Positions 7,229-13,796 of a DNA stretch of 15,081 bases are shown here, one piece after another. Origin of the DNA: Parvularcula sp039033795 (lineage in GTDB: Bacteria; Pseudomonadota; Alphaproteobacteria; Caulobacterales; Parvularculaceae); contig JBCCBY010000040.1 of the NCBI GenBank assembly GCA_039033795.1, forward strand, positions 1 through 15,081, in the 5' to 3' direction. The notes under the pieces are model-generated. The model ran no database searches. It was not told where the DNA came from and saw only the letters and a list, made by a program, of their open reading frames with translations. The position numbers and the translations under genes are program-made. Each line of letters opens with the position of its first letter. Position 1 is the first letter of the stretch.

Positions 7229-8653
7229 ATGGCTGAGCCATCAACAAACCGCGAAACCACTTTCCGCGAAAGCGTCGACATTATGTTCGACCGTGCTGCA
7301 GAGCACTTGGACATCTCCCCGGGCCTTAAACACAAGATCAAGGTTTGCAACTCCACGTACACGGTGCGTTTTGGTGTCCGCCTGCGCGGGGAAATGCAGA
7401 CCTTTGTCGGCTACCGTGCTGTGCATTCTGAGCATATGGAGCCTGTGAAAGGCGGCATCCGCTATGCGATGTCGGTCAATCAAGACGAGGTGGAAGCCCT
7501 TGCAGCGCTGATGACCTACAAATGTGCCCTTGTTTCGGTGCCGTTCGGCGGATCAAAGGGCGGTCTTTGCATCAACCCGCGGGAGTGGGATGAGGAGGAA
7601 CTTGAGCGCATTACCCGCCGGTTCACCTACGAGCTCGCCAAGCGCGACCTCATTCATCCTTCGCAAAACGTCCCCGCCCCCGACATGGGCACGGGCGAGC
7701 GGGAAATGGCATGGATGGCGGATGCCTACAGCCGGATGCATCCTACCGATATCGATGCCAAAGCATGCGTCACCGGCAAGCCCCTGCATGCAGGCGGTAT
7801 CGCTGGCCGCGTGGAGGCCACCGGTCGCGGCGTTCAGTATGCGACACGAGAATTCTTTCGGTACGATGATGATGTAAAAGAAGCAGGCCTGGAACCTGGT
7901 CTCGAAGGCAAGCGAGCTGTCGTCCAAGGCCTTGGTAATGTGGGCTATCACGCCGCAAAATTCCTCTCAGAAGAGGACGGAGTGAAGATCGTCGCCATTG
8001 CTGAACGTGATGGCGCGGTCCTTGATCCACGCGGGATCAACGTCGAAAAACTGAAAGCGCATCTCTCAGAAACCGGCGGTGTTGCGGGTTATCCGGAAGG
8101 CACGGTCATCCCCGATGCCAGCGAAGCACTGATTGCGGAATGCGAGATACTCGTTCCAGCAGCCGTCGAGGGTTCGATCTGGAACGGCAACGCCCATGAT
8201 ATTAAGGCCAAATTGATCGTCGAGGCCGCGAATGGTCCAGTCACAGCGGGTGCGGATGATATTCTCCGCGCAAAAGGCGTCACGATCATCCCAGACATGT
8301 ACGCGAATGCCGGTGGTGTGACGGTCTCTTATTTTGAATGGGTCAAGAACCTCAATCATATTCGCTTCGGCCGGATGCAGCGGCGCGAGGAAGAGAAGAA
8401 CAAAATGATGCTGCTCAAAGAACTCGAACGCATGTCTGGCGAGAGTTTTGACCCAAGCTTTATTGAGCGCTTTGGACGGGGTGCGGATGAGCTTGATCTT
8501 GTTCGCTCAGGTCTCGATGACACAATGAGTGTGTCCTATGGAAAGATGCGCGAAGCGTGGCGTGCTGATAATGGGATTAATGATCTCAGGGTTGCCGCCT
8601 ATTTCTGTGCTCTGAAAGATATTGCAGCAAGCTACCGCAGCCTTGGTCTTTAA
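7229..8653 (+). CDS. gdhA: Glu/Leu/Phe/Val dehydrogenase family, probable glutamate dehydrogenase
   Basis: An amino-acid dehydrogenase of 474 residues, most likely interconverting glutamate and 2-oxoglutarate plus ammonia. Key residues line up with the clostridial glutamate dehydrogenase (Lys89, Lys113, Lys125, Asp165): K74 in VKGGIRY, K98 in TYKCAL, K110 in GGSKGGL and D152 in PAPDMGTGE, with identical lysine spacing. The C-terminal domain has the dinucleotide loop GLGNVG at 234-239 and EAANGP at 332-337, then an acidic Glu/Arg-rich helix around 383-400. The cofactor (NAD or NADP) cannot be read safely by eye. The start is supported by GAGGAA at 7219-7224, four bases before the ATG. It lies 33 bp after purH, so sharing that promoter is plausible. 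Its stop is 3 bp from the stop of the convergent lipoprotein gene, and a strong hairpin begins 11 bases after it. Confidence 0.92.
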   Translation: MAEPSTNRETTFRESVDIMFDRAAEHLDISPGLKHKIKVCNSTYTVRFGVRLRGEMQTFVGYRAVHSEHMEPVKGGIRYAMSVNQDEVEALAALMTYKCALVSVPFGGSKGGLCINPREWDEEELERITRRFTYELAKRDLIHPSQNVPAPDMGTGEREMAWMADAYSRMHPTDIDAKACVTGKPLHAGGIAGRVEATGRGVQYATREFFRYDDDVKEAGLEPGLEGKRAVVQGLGNVGYHAAKFLSEEDGVKIVAIAERDGAVLDPRGINVEKLKAHLSETGGVAGYPEGTVIPDASEALIAECEILVPAAVEGSIWNGNAHDIKAKLIVEAANGPVTAGADDILRAKGVTIIPDMYANAGGVTVSYFEWVKNLNHIRFGRMQRREEEKNKMMLLKELERMSGESFDPSFIERFGRGADELDLVRSGLDDTMSVSYGKMREAWRADNGINDLRVAAYFCALKDIAASYRSLGL

Positions 8654-8656
8654 CGA

Positions 8657-9271
8657 CTAGCAATTGAGCGATGCCTCGAGAACGCCGAGGCGTCGCTCAA
8701 AACGGACAGGCGGCACAAGCACCGTTTCACCGCTCTTAAAAACGATGTTGGGGAGCTGGATCGTCAGCACCTCTGGCGCATCGACCGCATCGTCAAAAAC
8801 CGCGTCAATCGACAGGGCGGCCCACGCCTCCTTCCGCAATTCGCGGCGGTAATACATGGCACGCCTGGACAGCATCTCTGGCTCATAGAACAGTGCAGGA
8901 TCGACGGCGCGATCATTGTTGCGACCATCTGTAAGACGAACGTCGCCGGTGTTACCCGCCCCTGTCGAGAAAGAGGCTGTTGTTGATGCCAGCGCTATCG
9001 GCTGCTTCGCATAAATATATGCTTCAAACGTATGCGGAGCACCGCCATAGACGACGGTCTCGACCCGAACGCCGGGGGTGGGTTCGAAAATGCCGAGATT
9101 CGGGGAGCCAAATCCATAACAAGCAGGCGAAATCGTCGCCTCGGCTGACGTCGCTGTCCCCTCAACACCTTCCATCGACGCGATGTAAACTGGAACGGGT
9201 ACGGTCACGCAGGATACGATCAGCAAGACAATGACCGTAAAGGCCGTGCGTTGGATAAATCGGATCTTCAT
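8657..9271 (-). CDS. Predicted lipoprotein, family not recognised
   Basis: A 204-residue protein I cannot place in a family. The N-terminus has positive residues (K2, R4, R8), a hydrophobic core at 10-19 and the lipobox-like IVSC with Cys21, which predicts a lipid-anchored envelope protein. The mature part is rich in short beta-prone segments with Val/Thr alternation and contains YGFGSPNLGIFEPTPG and ETVVYGGAPHTFEAYIYA, suggesting a beta-sandwich; this is an inference from composition. Only two other cysteines are obvious, C52 and the terminal C204. The start is supported by GAGGG at 9281-9285, nine bases upstream. It diverges from the AEC permease gene across 46 bp and converges on gdhA with a 3-bp gap. 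Its last 13 codons contain a long inverted repeat. The ORF shows ordinary codon use and is likely real. Confidence 0.7.
   Translation of the reverse strand: MKIRFIQRTAFTVIVLLIVSCVTVPVPVYIASMEGVEGTATSAEATISPACYGFGSPNLGIFEPTPGVRVETVVYGGAPHTFEAYIYAKQPIALASTTASFSTGAGNTGDVRLTDGRNNDRAVDPALFYEPEMLSRRAMYYRRELRKEAWAALSIDAVFDDAVDAPEVLTIQLPNIVFKSGETVLVPPVRFERRLGVLEASLNC
8664..8700. terminator. Strong hairpin at the convergent gdhA / lipoprotein gene junction
   Basis: TTGAGCGA (8664-8671) pairs with TCGCTCAA (8693-8700) and GCCTCG (8673-8678) with CGAGGC (8686-8691), leaving a 7-base loop. T8672 and G8692 form a G-U wobble in the plus-strand RNA only. The 15-bp stem begins 11 bases after the gdhA stop and lies in the last codons of the opposing gene. 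There is no U tract after it on the plus strand, so it is better described as a transcript-end stabiliser or weak terminator than a classical intrinsic terminator. Confidence 0.55.
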
Positions 9272-9317
9272 TGTACTTGTCCCTCAGCGTTACGATAACA
9301 CTCAACAAGGTCGCTCT

Positions 9318-10250
9318 ATGCAAGGCATTGCCTACGGTTTGATACCCATTGCCGCGGTGATCGCGCTGGGGTGGGGTCTGCGCCGCAGCAACCTCGTCCC
9401 CTCTGAATTGTGGGCGGGGATCAACAAAATCGGCTATGTCGCCCTGCTTCCTGTGCTCCTTTACAAGACGATTGCTGAGGCCGAGCTAGGCGGACTGGAA
9501 ACGGGATCTTTCCTCCTGGCGGCCACCCTTGGCTTTCTTGTCATGGCCGCGATCGCCGTCGCCTTGAAACCACTTCTGCGCACGGATGGGCCGAGTTTCA
9601 CGAGCGTTTTCCAAGGCGGCATCAGGTGGAATGGATTTGTCATTCTTGCGCTCGCCCAAACAGCACTCTCACCGCAGGCCGCGACCCTGACGGCCATTGT
9701 CTTTGCACCGACCGTACCGCTTATTAATGTTCTATGCGTCGCCGCCCTCTCCGTGTGGGGATCACATGAAGGGTCGGTGAGCCTTCAGCGTGTCGGTTTT
9801 AGGATTGTCACCAATCCGCTCATCATTGGATGCTGTGTCGGAGTCGCGGCCACGATGGTGCCGCTGTTGCAACAACCTTTGATGCTCGAAACCGCTGACC
9901 TAATTGGTCGAGCTGCTCTTCCTCTTATCCTTTTAAGTGTCGGCGCTGGTCTCAACTTCTCCGCCATTGGAGAACGACCGCGCCTCCTCACCCTGGCGAT
10001 TGCCCTGAAGCTGATCATCGCCCCGATGGTCTTTATCGTGCTAGGCTCTCTCTTTGGAGCGTCAGCCGAGGTGATCGTTCTTCTCGCCGCTATTGGCGCA
10101 GCGCCTGGAGCTGCATCAAGTTATGTGCTCGCCAAGGAGCTCGGAGGAAACGCAGAGCTGACGGCAGGCCATGTCACCGCCACCACACTGCTTGCCTTCG
10201 TCAGTATACCGTTCTGGATCACCGCGGCACGAAGTCTTCAGCTCTTATAA
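9318..10250 (+). CDS. AEC (auxin efflux carrier) family permease
   Basis: An inner-membrane transporter of 310 residues from the ATG at 9318. The reading frame is open further upstream to 9231, but that extension overlaps the divergent lipoprotein gene, is hydrophilic and lacks a ribosome site, whereas AAGG at 9307-9310 lies seven bases before 9318. The sequence begins MQGIAYGLIPIAAVIALGW, the first membrane helix, and has about ten hydrophobic segments arranged as two sets of five. IKIGYVALLP-like (here INKIGYVALLP), the central FQGGIRWNGF, VTNPLIIG and the late AAPGAASSYVLAKELGG are typical of bacterial AEC proteins annotated as malonate or organic-acid carriers. The substrate cannot be inferred. 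Its last 13 bp overlap the 3' end of the convergent PEP-CTERM gene. No neighbouring gene suggests a substrate. Confidence 0.87.
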   Translation: MQGIAYGLIPIAAVIALGWGLRRSNLVPSELWAGINKIGYVALLPVLLYKTIAEAELGGLETGSFLLAATLGFLVMAAIAVALKPLLRTDGPSFTSVFQGGIRWNGFVILALAQTALSPQAATLTAIVFAPTVPLINVLCVAALSVWGSHEGSVSLQRVGFRIVTNPLIIGCCVGVAATMVPLLQQPLMLETADLIGRAALPLILLSVGAGLNFSAIGERPRLLTLAIALKLIIAPMVFIVLGSLFGASAEVIVLLAAIGAAPGAASSYVLAKELGGNAELTAGHVTATTLLAFVSIPFWITAARSLQLL

Positions 10251-11131
10251 CGGCGTGCACCGAGGAATGCCGCACCAACGCCCATAAGCCAAAATGCTCC
10301 GGGAACAGGAATAGGATCGGCGCCTGCGTTGGCCGCTGCCAGCGCGAAATAGTCTCCGCCACCTTGCCCGCTCACGGCAAAGGTGGGATCATCCATCACC
10401 TGAAGGGTGACGGGATCCACTGCATCCACCGCCACCAATTCTGCCGTGCCAGCAAAGTCGACAATTTCACCGAATGTGCTGAACACGGTCATGCCAAAGG
10501 TGAAGTCAAATGCCACACCTGACTCATAGGCAAGATAAACAACGAGTTGGGTGTCGATCTCGCGTTCGTCGAACGTATTTGATGTGATCGACAGGTCGAT
10601 GTCTGATGGGGTCGGCCCCGTGAAACCATAGCTGATCTCATCGGCAGCTGGTGTCCCGCCGATAAACGAGCTGGCGATGGCCGCTGATCCGGCCGCGGGC
10701 AGCGGACTGCTGCGCGCATCAAGACCGAAGAGCGAACCGGGCAACGCAGCATCGAGCGCCGACACCGAGGTCGTCATATCGATATCGATCGTACCGCCTC
10801 CAAAGAACGTTCCGTCGAGATCAAACACAAACTGCAGCACGCCCGTGCCACCGCCGGCGCCGGATGCGGTGATCTCGTCCGTGAACGATGCGGTGCTAAA
10901 ATATCCACCAGCCGCTGTCGTTCCAACAGTGCCAATATCGGCGCGCGCGACACCAAACTCTTCCGGCGAAAAGGAGTCAGAGACGGTGACAAAAAAGTCC
11001 GGACCCGTTGACATGGCCGACGGTGACCCCGCCCCGAGCACCTCAACAGATGTCATCGGGGCCGCAGTCGCGGATGCGATACCGGTGACCAACAAAGCCG
11101 ACACCGCGGCAAACACGCGAACCAAAACCAT
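10238..11131 (-). CDS. PEP-CTERM (VPxPG-type) sorted exported protein
   Basis: A 297-residue secreted protein with an N-terminal Sec signal (residues 1-24, cleavage after ATA) and a C-terminal sorting signal: PIPVPGAF at 273-280, a hydrophobic helix to about 292 and the basic tail RRYKS. This tripartite end is that of PEP-CTERM/VPLPA-CTERM proteins, which are processed at the inner membrane by an exosortase encoded elsewhere. The mature part is acidic, Gly/Ser/Thr/Asp-rich, has no cysteine and looks beta-rich; FVFDLDGTFFGGGTIDID is the most regular stretch. No enzymatic motif is visible, so the role is unknown, perhaps surface or matrix related. The start is supported by GAGGGGGA at 11138-11145, six bases upstream. 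The 3' end overlaps the AEC gene by 13 bp. GATTC at 11168-11172 is a CcrM-type site upstream of it. Confidence 0.82.
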   Translation of the reverse strand: MVLVRVFAAVSALLVTGIASATAAPMTSVEVLGAGSPSAMSTGPDFFVTVSDSFSPEEFGVARADIGTVGTTAAGGYFSTASFTDEITASGAGGGTGVLQFVFDLDGTFFGGGTIDIDMTTSVSALDAALPGSLFGLDARSSPLPAAGSAAIASSFIGGTPAADEISYGFTGPTPSDIDLSITSNTFDEREIDTQLVVYLAYESGVAFDFTFGMTVFSTFGEIVDFAGTAELVAVDAVDPVTLQVMDDPTFAVSGQGGGDYFALAAANAGADPIPVPGAFWLMGVGAAFLGARRYKS

Positions 11132-11192
11132 GAGAAATCCCCCTCAACTTCAAGGGAAAGGGTAACAGATTCAGCGCTTAAGACAAAACACT

Positions 11193-11215
11193 CTGAGCAG
11201 ATCAAATTCGCTCAG
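11193..11215 (-). terminator. Possible terminator after hslO
   Basis: On the minus strand CTGAGC, an 11-base loop and GCTCAG form a 6-bp stem about 28 bases after the hslO stop, followed by AGTGTTTTGTCTT. The stem is short and the loop long, so efficiency is doubtful. The rest of the 112-bp gap to the PEP-CTERM gene (11132-11243) must hold that gene's promoter, but I see no clear -35/-10 pair. Confidence 0.35.
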
Positions 11216-11243
11216 CTGGGCTTGTCCTCTGCCTTACCCGGCA

Positions 11244-12218
11244 TCACGTTGGAACACCTTCAATCTCTTTGAATTGCTGACCGGTTTCATCAAGTTCGAA
11301 CCGGTATTTTGTCCGGCAGAAGTCGCAAGACACTTCCACAGCACCGTCCTCGATCATGTCTTCGATATCTGCTCGCGTGTATTGGCTCAACACCGACGCT
11401 ATCTTTCCTCGGTTGCAGGTGCAGGAAAAATGCACGGTTGACGGATCAAAAACCCGCACGCCGTCTTCGTGATAAAGACGATAGAGGATTTGATGGGCTG
11501 AAATGGTCGGATCGAGAAGCTCATCAGGCTTGATTGTTTCAAGAAGGATGGCCGCACGGTTCCAGGCATCTTGATCGTCATCAGCAAGGATCACGTCTTC
11601 GCCGCGTTCACGGGAGCCGCCTTCGGCGGCCATGAATTGCGCCATGATGCCGCCGGCGCGCCACGTCTCACGGCCATGCTCGTCGGTGATTTGACCAACA
11701 GCCAGCTCGATGGCCGTGGGGATCTGCTCTGATTGGGTGAAATAACTGACCGTTGCTTGACCCAAGGTCGGGCCATCGAGCGGCACAATCCCTTGGTAGC
11801 GCTCCATATCAGCGCCCTGATCAATGGTCATGACCATATGACCCCGCCGGAGGAGAAAGTGGAGTTCCGGGCCAAGCGCTTGACCGACCGTCGCCGTCGC
11901 CCCGTCCTTCATGGTTGCTGTCGCACGCAAGGCACCGCCGGCGGTGTAATCCGCCACCACCATTGAAACTGGCCCATCGCCCTGCAGCTGAAGGATCAAC
12001 TTGCCGTCAAACTTGAGCGATGCACCAAGGAGCGCCACGAGGGCGGCGGTCTCGCCCACCAACTGCTTCAGCGGCATAGGAAAATCATGACGGGACAACA
12101 GATCATCGACCGCAGGGCCCAAGCGCACCAAGCGGCCGCGAACCGCGCTCTCCCCCACCTGAAAGGGGATCACAACATCATCATGAGGCATGCCGCTTGT
12201 CGGCCCGTCATCTGGCAT
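11244..12218 (-). CDS. hslO: Hsp33 redox-regulated chaperone
   Basis: A cytoplasmic holdase activated by oxidation: zinc is released and disulfides form, exposing a binding surface for unfolding proteins. The protein has 324 residues, slightly longer than the E. coli protein (about 290). The redox switch is complete: C266-T-C268 and C298-x2-C301 (SCTCNRGK and VSCDFCRTKY), the CxC...CxxC pattern of the family. The N-terminal domain shows LKFDGKLILQLQGDGPVSMVVADY at about 68-91, a family hallmark. The start has no clear Shine-Dalgarno; a second in-frame ATG nine codons later (M10) is possible, but M1 lies 4 bp after the ABC-permease stop, so translational coupling may explain initiation. The two minus-strand genes form a probable operon. 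A weak hairpin follows the stop. Confidence 0.96.
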   Translation of the reverse strand: MPDDGPTSGMPHDDVVIPFQVGESAVRGRLVRLGPAVDDLLSRHDFPMPLKQLVGETAALVALLGASLKFDGKLILQLQGDGPVSMVVADYTAGGALRATATMKDGATATVGQALGPELHFLLRRGHMVMTIDQGADMERYQGIVPLDGPTLGQATVSYFTQSEQIPTAIELAVGQITDEHGRETWRAGGIMAQFMAAEGGSRERGEDVILADDDQDAWNRAAILLETIKPDELLDPTISAHQILYRLYHEDGVRVFDPSTVHFSCTCNRGKIASVLSQYTRADIEDMIEDGAVEVSCDFCRTKYRFELDETGQQFKEIEGVPT

Positions 12219-12222
12219 AAGA

Positions 12223-13086
12223 TCACGCTTTCAGTTTGTACCCGCTTTTGAAGAGGCGATAGGTGATGCCGACAACCAGCGCTGACAAGACCAAGGAGAT
12301 CATGGCGCCGCGCAAAACGGACGCATCGCTCACACCGATGAAGCCAAAACGGAACCCATCAATAAGGTAGAAAAGCGGATTGAACGACGACATCTCGGCC
12401 ACCCATTCAGGCATGCCGGGCCTTTTCACTGAATAGAATGTTCCCGACAAAAACGTGAGGGGCGTGATCACGAAATTGGTGATGAGCGCCAATTGATCGA
12501 ATTTTTCCGCCCACATCCCAGCGATGGCACCGATAGCACCAAGAAGAACAGACGCGATCACGGAGAAAAAGACGATCGCCGCCACCGAGTGCACGGAAAA
12601 AGGCCCACCGGTGGCCAGCATATAGCCACCAATCGTCACCAGTGTGACAAAACCAACCATCAACCCCCGCGTGGCAGCGCCCCCGACAAAAGCAATCGTC
12701 AACTCAGCGGCTGAAAGCGGCGGCATCAGAATGTCCACCACCGAACCTTGGACCTTGCCGATGATCAACGAAGACGACGAGTTTTGGAAACTGTTGCTCA
12801 GCACCGACATCATGATGAGGCCCGGCGGCAGGAACGCAGCGAAAGGGATCAGCTCTCCTTCCATCATCGCAGCACGGTCGGCGCCAGAAAACGCGACCAA
12901 AAAGACAGTAAGATACAGCATGGTGGTGATGATTGGCGCAAAGATCGTCTGCGCCGCGACCTTCATGTAGCGCTGCACCTCCTTGCGGTAGAGGGTCCAA
13001 AGACCAAGCCAGTTCATCGAGCCAAAACGGCGCTCGCCAAAAGCCTGGGCGTCCAATGCCGGTCTTTCCGTCGTATCAAGCGCCAT
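12223..13086 (-). CDS. ABC-2 type transporter permease (YadH-like)
   Basis: The membrane subunit of an ABC exporter, 287 residues from the ATG at 13086. A GTG directly before it (13089) is possible, but GAGGGAGG at 13095-13102 is better spaced for the ATG (8 bases). After a hydrophilic N-terminus and the coupling-like helix LWTLYRKEVQRYMK, there are about six hydrophobic segments: near 50-70, 85-110, 133-155, 168-190, 200-220 and 260-278. SFQNSSSSLIIGKVQGSVVD and the C-terminal NPLFYLIDGFRFGFIG are typical of the ABC-2 family that includes E. coli YadH. The ATP-binding partner (YadG-like) is not in the window, so it is encoded elsewhere. The cargo is unknown. hslO follows after 4 bp. Upstream lies a 224-bp divergent region shared with gcrA. 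Confidence 0.9.
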   Translation of the reverse strand: MALDTTERPALDAQAFGERRFGSMNWLGLWTLYRKEVQRYMKVAAQTIFAPIITTMLYLTVFLVAFSGADRAAMMEGELIPFAAFLPPGLIMMSVLSNSFQNSSSSLIIGKVQGSVVDILMPPLSAAELTIAFVGGAATRGLMVGFVTLVTIGGYMLATGGPFSVHSVAAIVFFSVIASVLLGAIGAIAGMWAEKFDQLALITNFVITPLTFLSGTFYSVKRPGMPEWVAEMSSFNPLFYLIDGFRFGFIGVSDASVLRGAMISLVLSALVVGITYRLFKSGYKLKA

Positions 13087-13151
13087 CACCCGCGCCTCCC
13101 TCTTGAATTTGATCGCCTTAGCCCGGCTTTGCCCCTCAAGGCAGCCTTACC

Positions 13152-13160
13152 TGTGGAGAA
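13152..13160 (-). promoter_or_regulatory. DnaA-box-like site, distal to gcrA
   Basis: The minus strand reads TTCTCCACA, eight of nine matches to TTWTNCACA, with C in place of A/T at position 3. It lies about 150 bp before the gcrA start. In Caulobacter, DnaA activates gcrA, so the position is meaningful, but single one-mismatch boxes are frequent by chance. Confidence 0.3.
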
Positions 13161-13260
13161 AATCGTGACCCACCATATCTGGACCTTAATAACTTGGTGA
13201 CGACTTATCTTGTGCTCGGAGATTTCCTGGGTCACTATATATTGGGTCTGAGGCTACAGG

Positions 13261-13269
13261 TTATCAACA
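13261..13269 (+). promoter_or_regulatory. DnaA-box-like site, proximal to gcrA
   Basis: TTATCAACA matches the DnaA box TTWTNCACA at eight of nine positions (A instead of C at position 6), 41 bp before the gcrA ATG. Together with the site at 13152-13160 it gives two near-matches in one 224-bp region. The rest of 13087-13310 shows no GANTC site and no paired TTAA motifs for CtrA. TATATT at 13238-13243 is a possible -10 without a good -35. Confidence 0.35.
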
Positions 13270-13310
13270 TCTGGGGCCTCGCCCAGCGACCGAAGACCAG
13301 GAGGATCTCG

Positions 13311-13796
13311 ATGGCTTGGACGGATGATCGTGTCGAGGAGCTGAAGAAGCTCTGGGCTGAAGGGCACTCAGCCAGTCAAATCGCCGCCAAAATGGGCGGT
13401 GTCACCCGAAATGCCGTTATCGGCAAAGTGCACAGGCTTGGCCTTTCCGGACGCGCCGCACCGGCAAAGCCCAAGACCGTGACGACAGAGCCGCGGATAA
13501 GCGCGACCAACGCCCCGCAACGGCAGCCTTTGCGAACAGTGTTGCGTGACCTCCCTCCGATCACAGACTTTGGCAGCAACAAACTCACGGTGAGCTCTAT
13601 TGGAACTGACCAGTGTAAATGGCCGATCGGTGATCCGGCATCGGACGACTTTCACTTTTGCGGTCAGCCTTGCATCAACGGCAAACCCTATTGCGCCTAC
13701 CACGTTCAGCTTGCGTTCCAACCATCAAGCACCAAACGCGAGCGCACGCGTCGCGAGGCCCCCTCACTGCCTAGGCCGATCCGCGCTGTCAGCTAA
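13311..13796 (+). CDS. gcrA: GcrA family cell-cycle regulator
   Basis: A DNA- and sigma70-binding transcription factor that in Caulobacter controls S-phase genes by sensing CcrM-methylated GANTC sites near promoters. The protein has 161 residues from the ATG at 13311, which has AGGAGG at 13299-13304 seven bases upstream; the frame is open further to 13194 but that stretch is not GcrA-like. The N-terminal DNA-binding helices (about residues 1-45) read WTDDRVEELKKLWAEG and GGVTRNAVIGKVHRLGLSGR, both near-universal in GcrA. The middle is a variable linker rich in Pro, Thr and Ala. The C-terminal sigma-interacting part has CKWPIGDP at 102-109, FHFCG at 114-118 and GKPYCAYH at 124-131, with Cys102, Cys117, Cys128 and His131 the conserved cluster. 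The tail after 138 is basic. The stop overlaps the convergent acylase stop by 4 bp. Confidence 0.95.
   Translation: MAWTDDRVEELKKLWAEGHSASQIAAKMGGVTRNAVIGKVHRLGLSGRAAPAKPKTVTTEPRISATNAPQRQPLRTVLRDLPPITDFGSNKLTVSSIGTDQCKWPIGDPASDDFHFCGQPCINGKPYCAYHVQLAFQPSSTKRERTRREAPSLPRPIRAVS

Noticed and set aside
9231..9317. N-terminal extension of the AEC permease
   Set aside because: Overlaps the divergent lipoprotein start, encodes residues unlike the family N-terminus, and a better start with AAGG exists at 9318.
10244..10288. Terminator at the AEC / PEP-CTERM junction (CTTAT...ATAAG with GGCGT...ACGCC)
   Set aside because: Two 5-bp stems separated by an asymmetric internal loop and a 21-base apical loop, with no U tract on either strand; too weak to call.
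13186..13200. CtrA binding site before gcrA
   Set aside because: Only one TTAA is present (13186-13189); the second half-site at seven bases distance reads GTGA.
13194..13310. In-frame upstream extension of gcrA or a small upstream ORF
   Set aside because: It would begin with TTG, has no ribosome site and no GcrA similarity, while the ATG at 13311 has a perfect AGGAGG and starts exactly at the conserved GcrA N-terminus.
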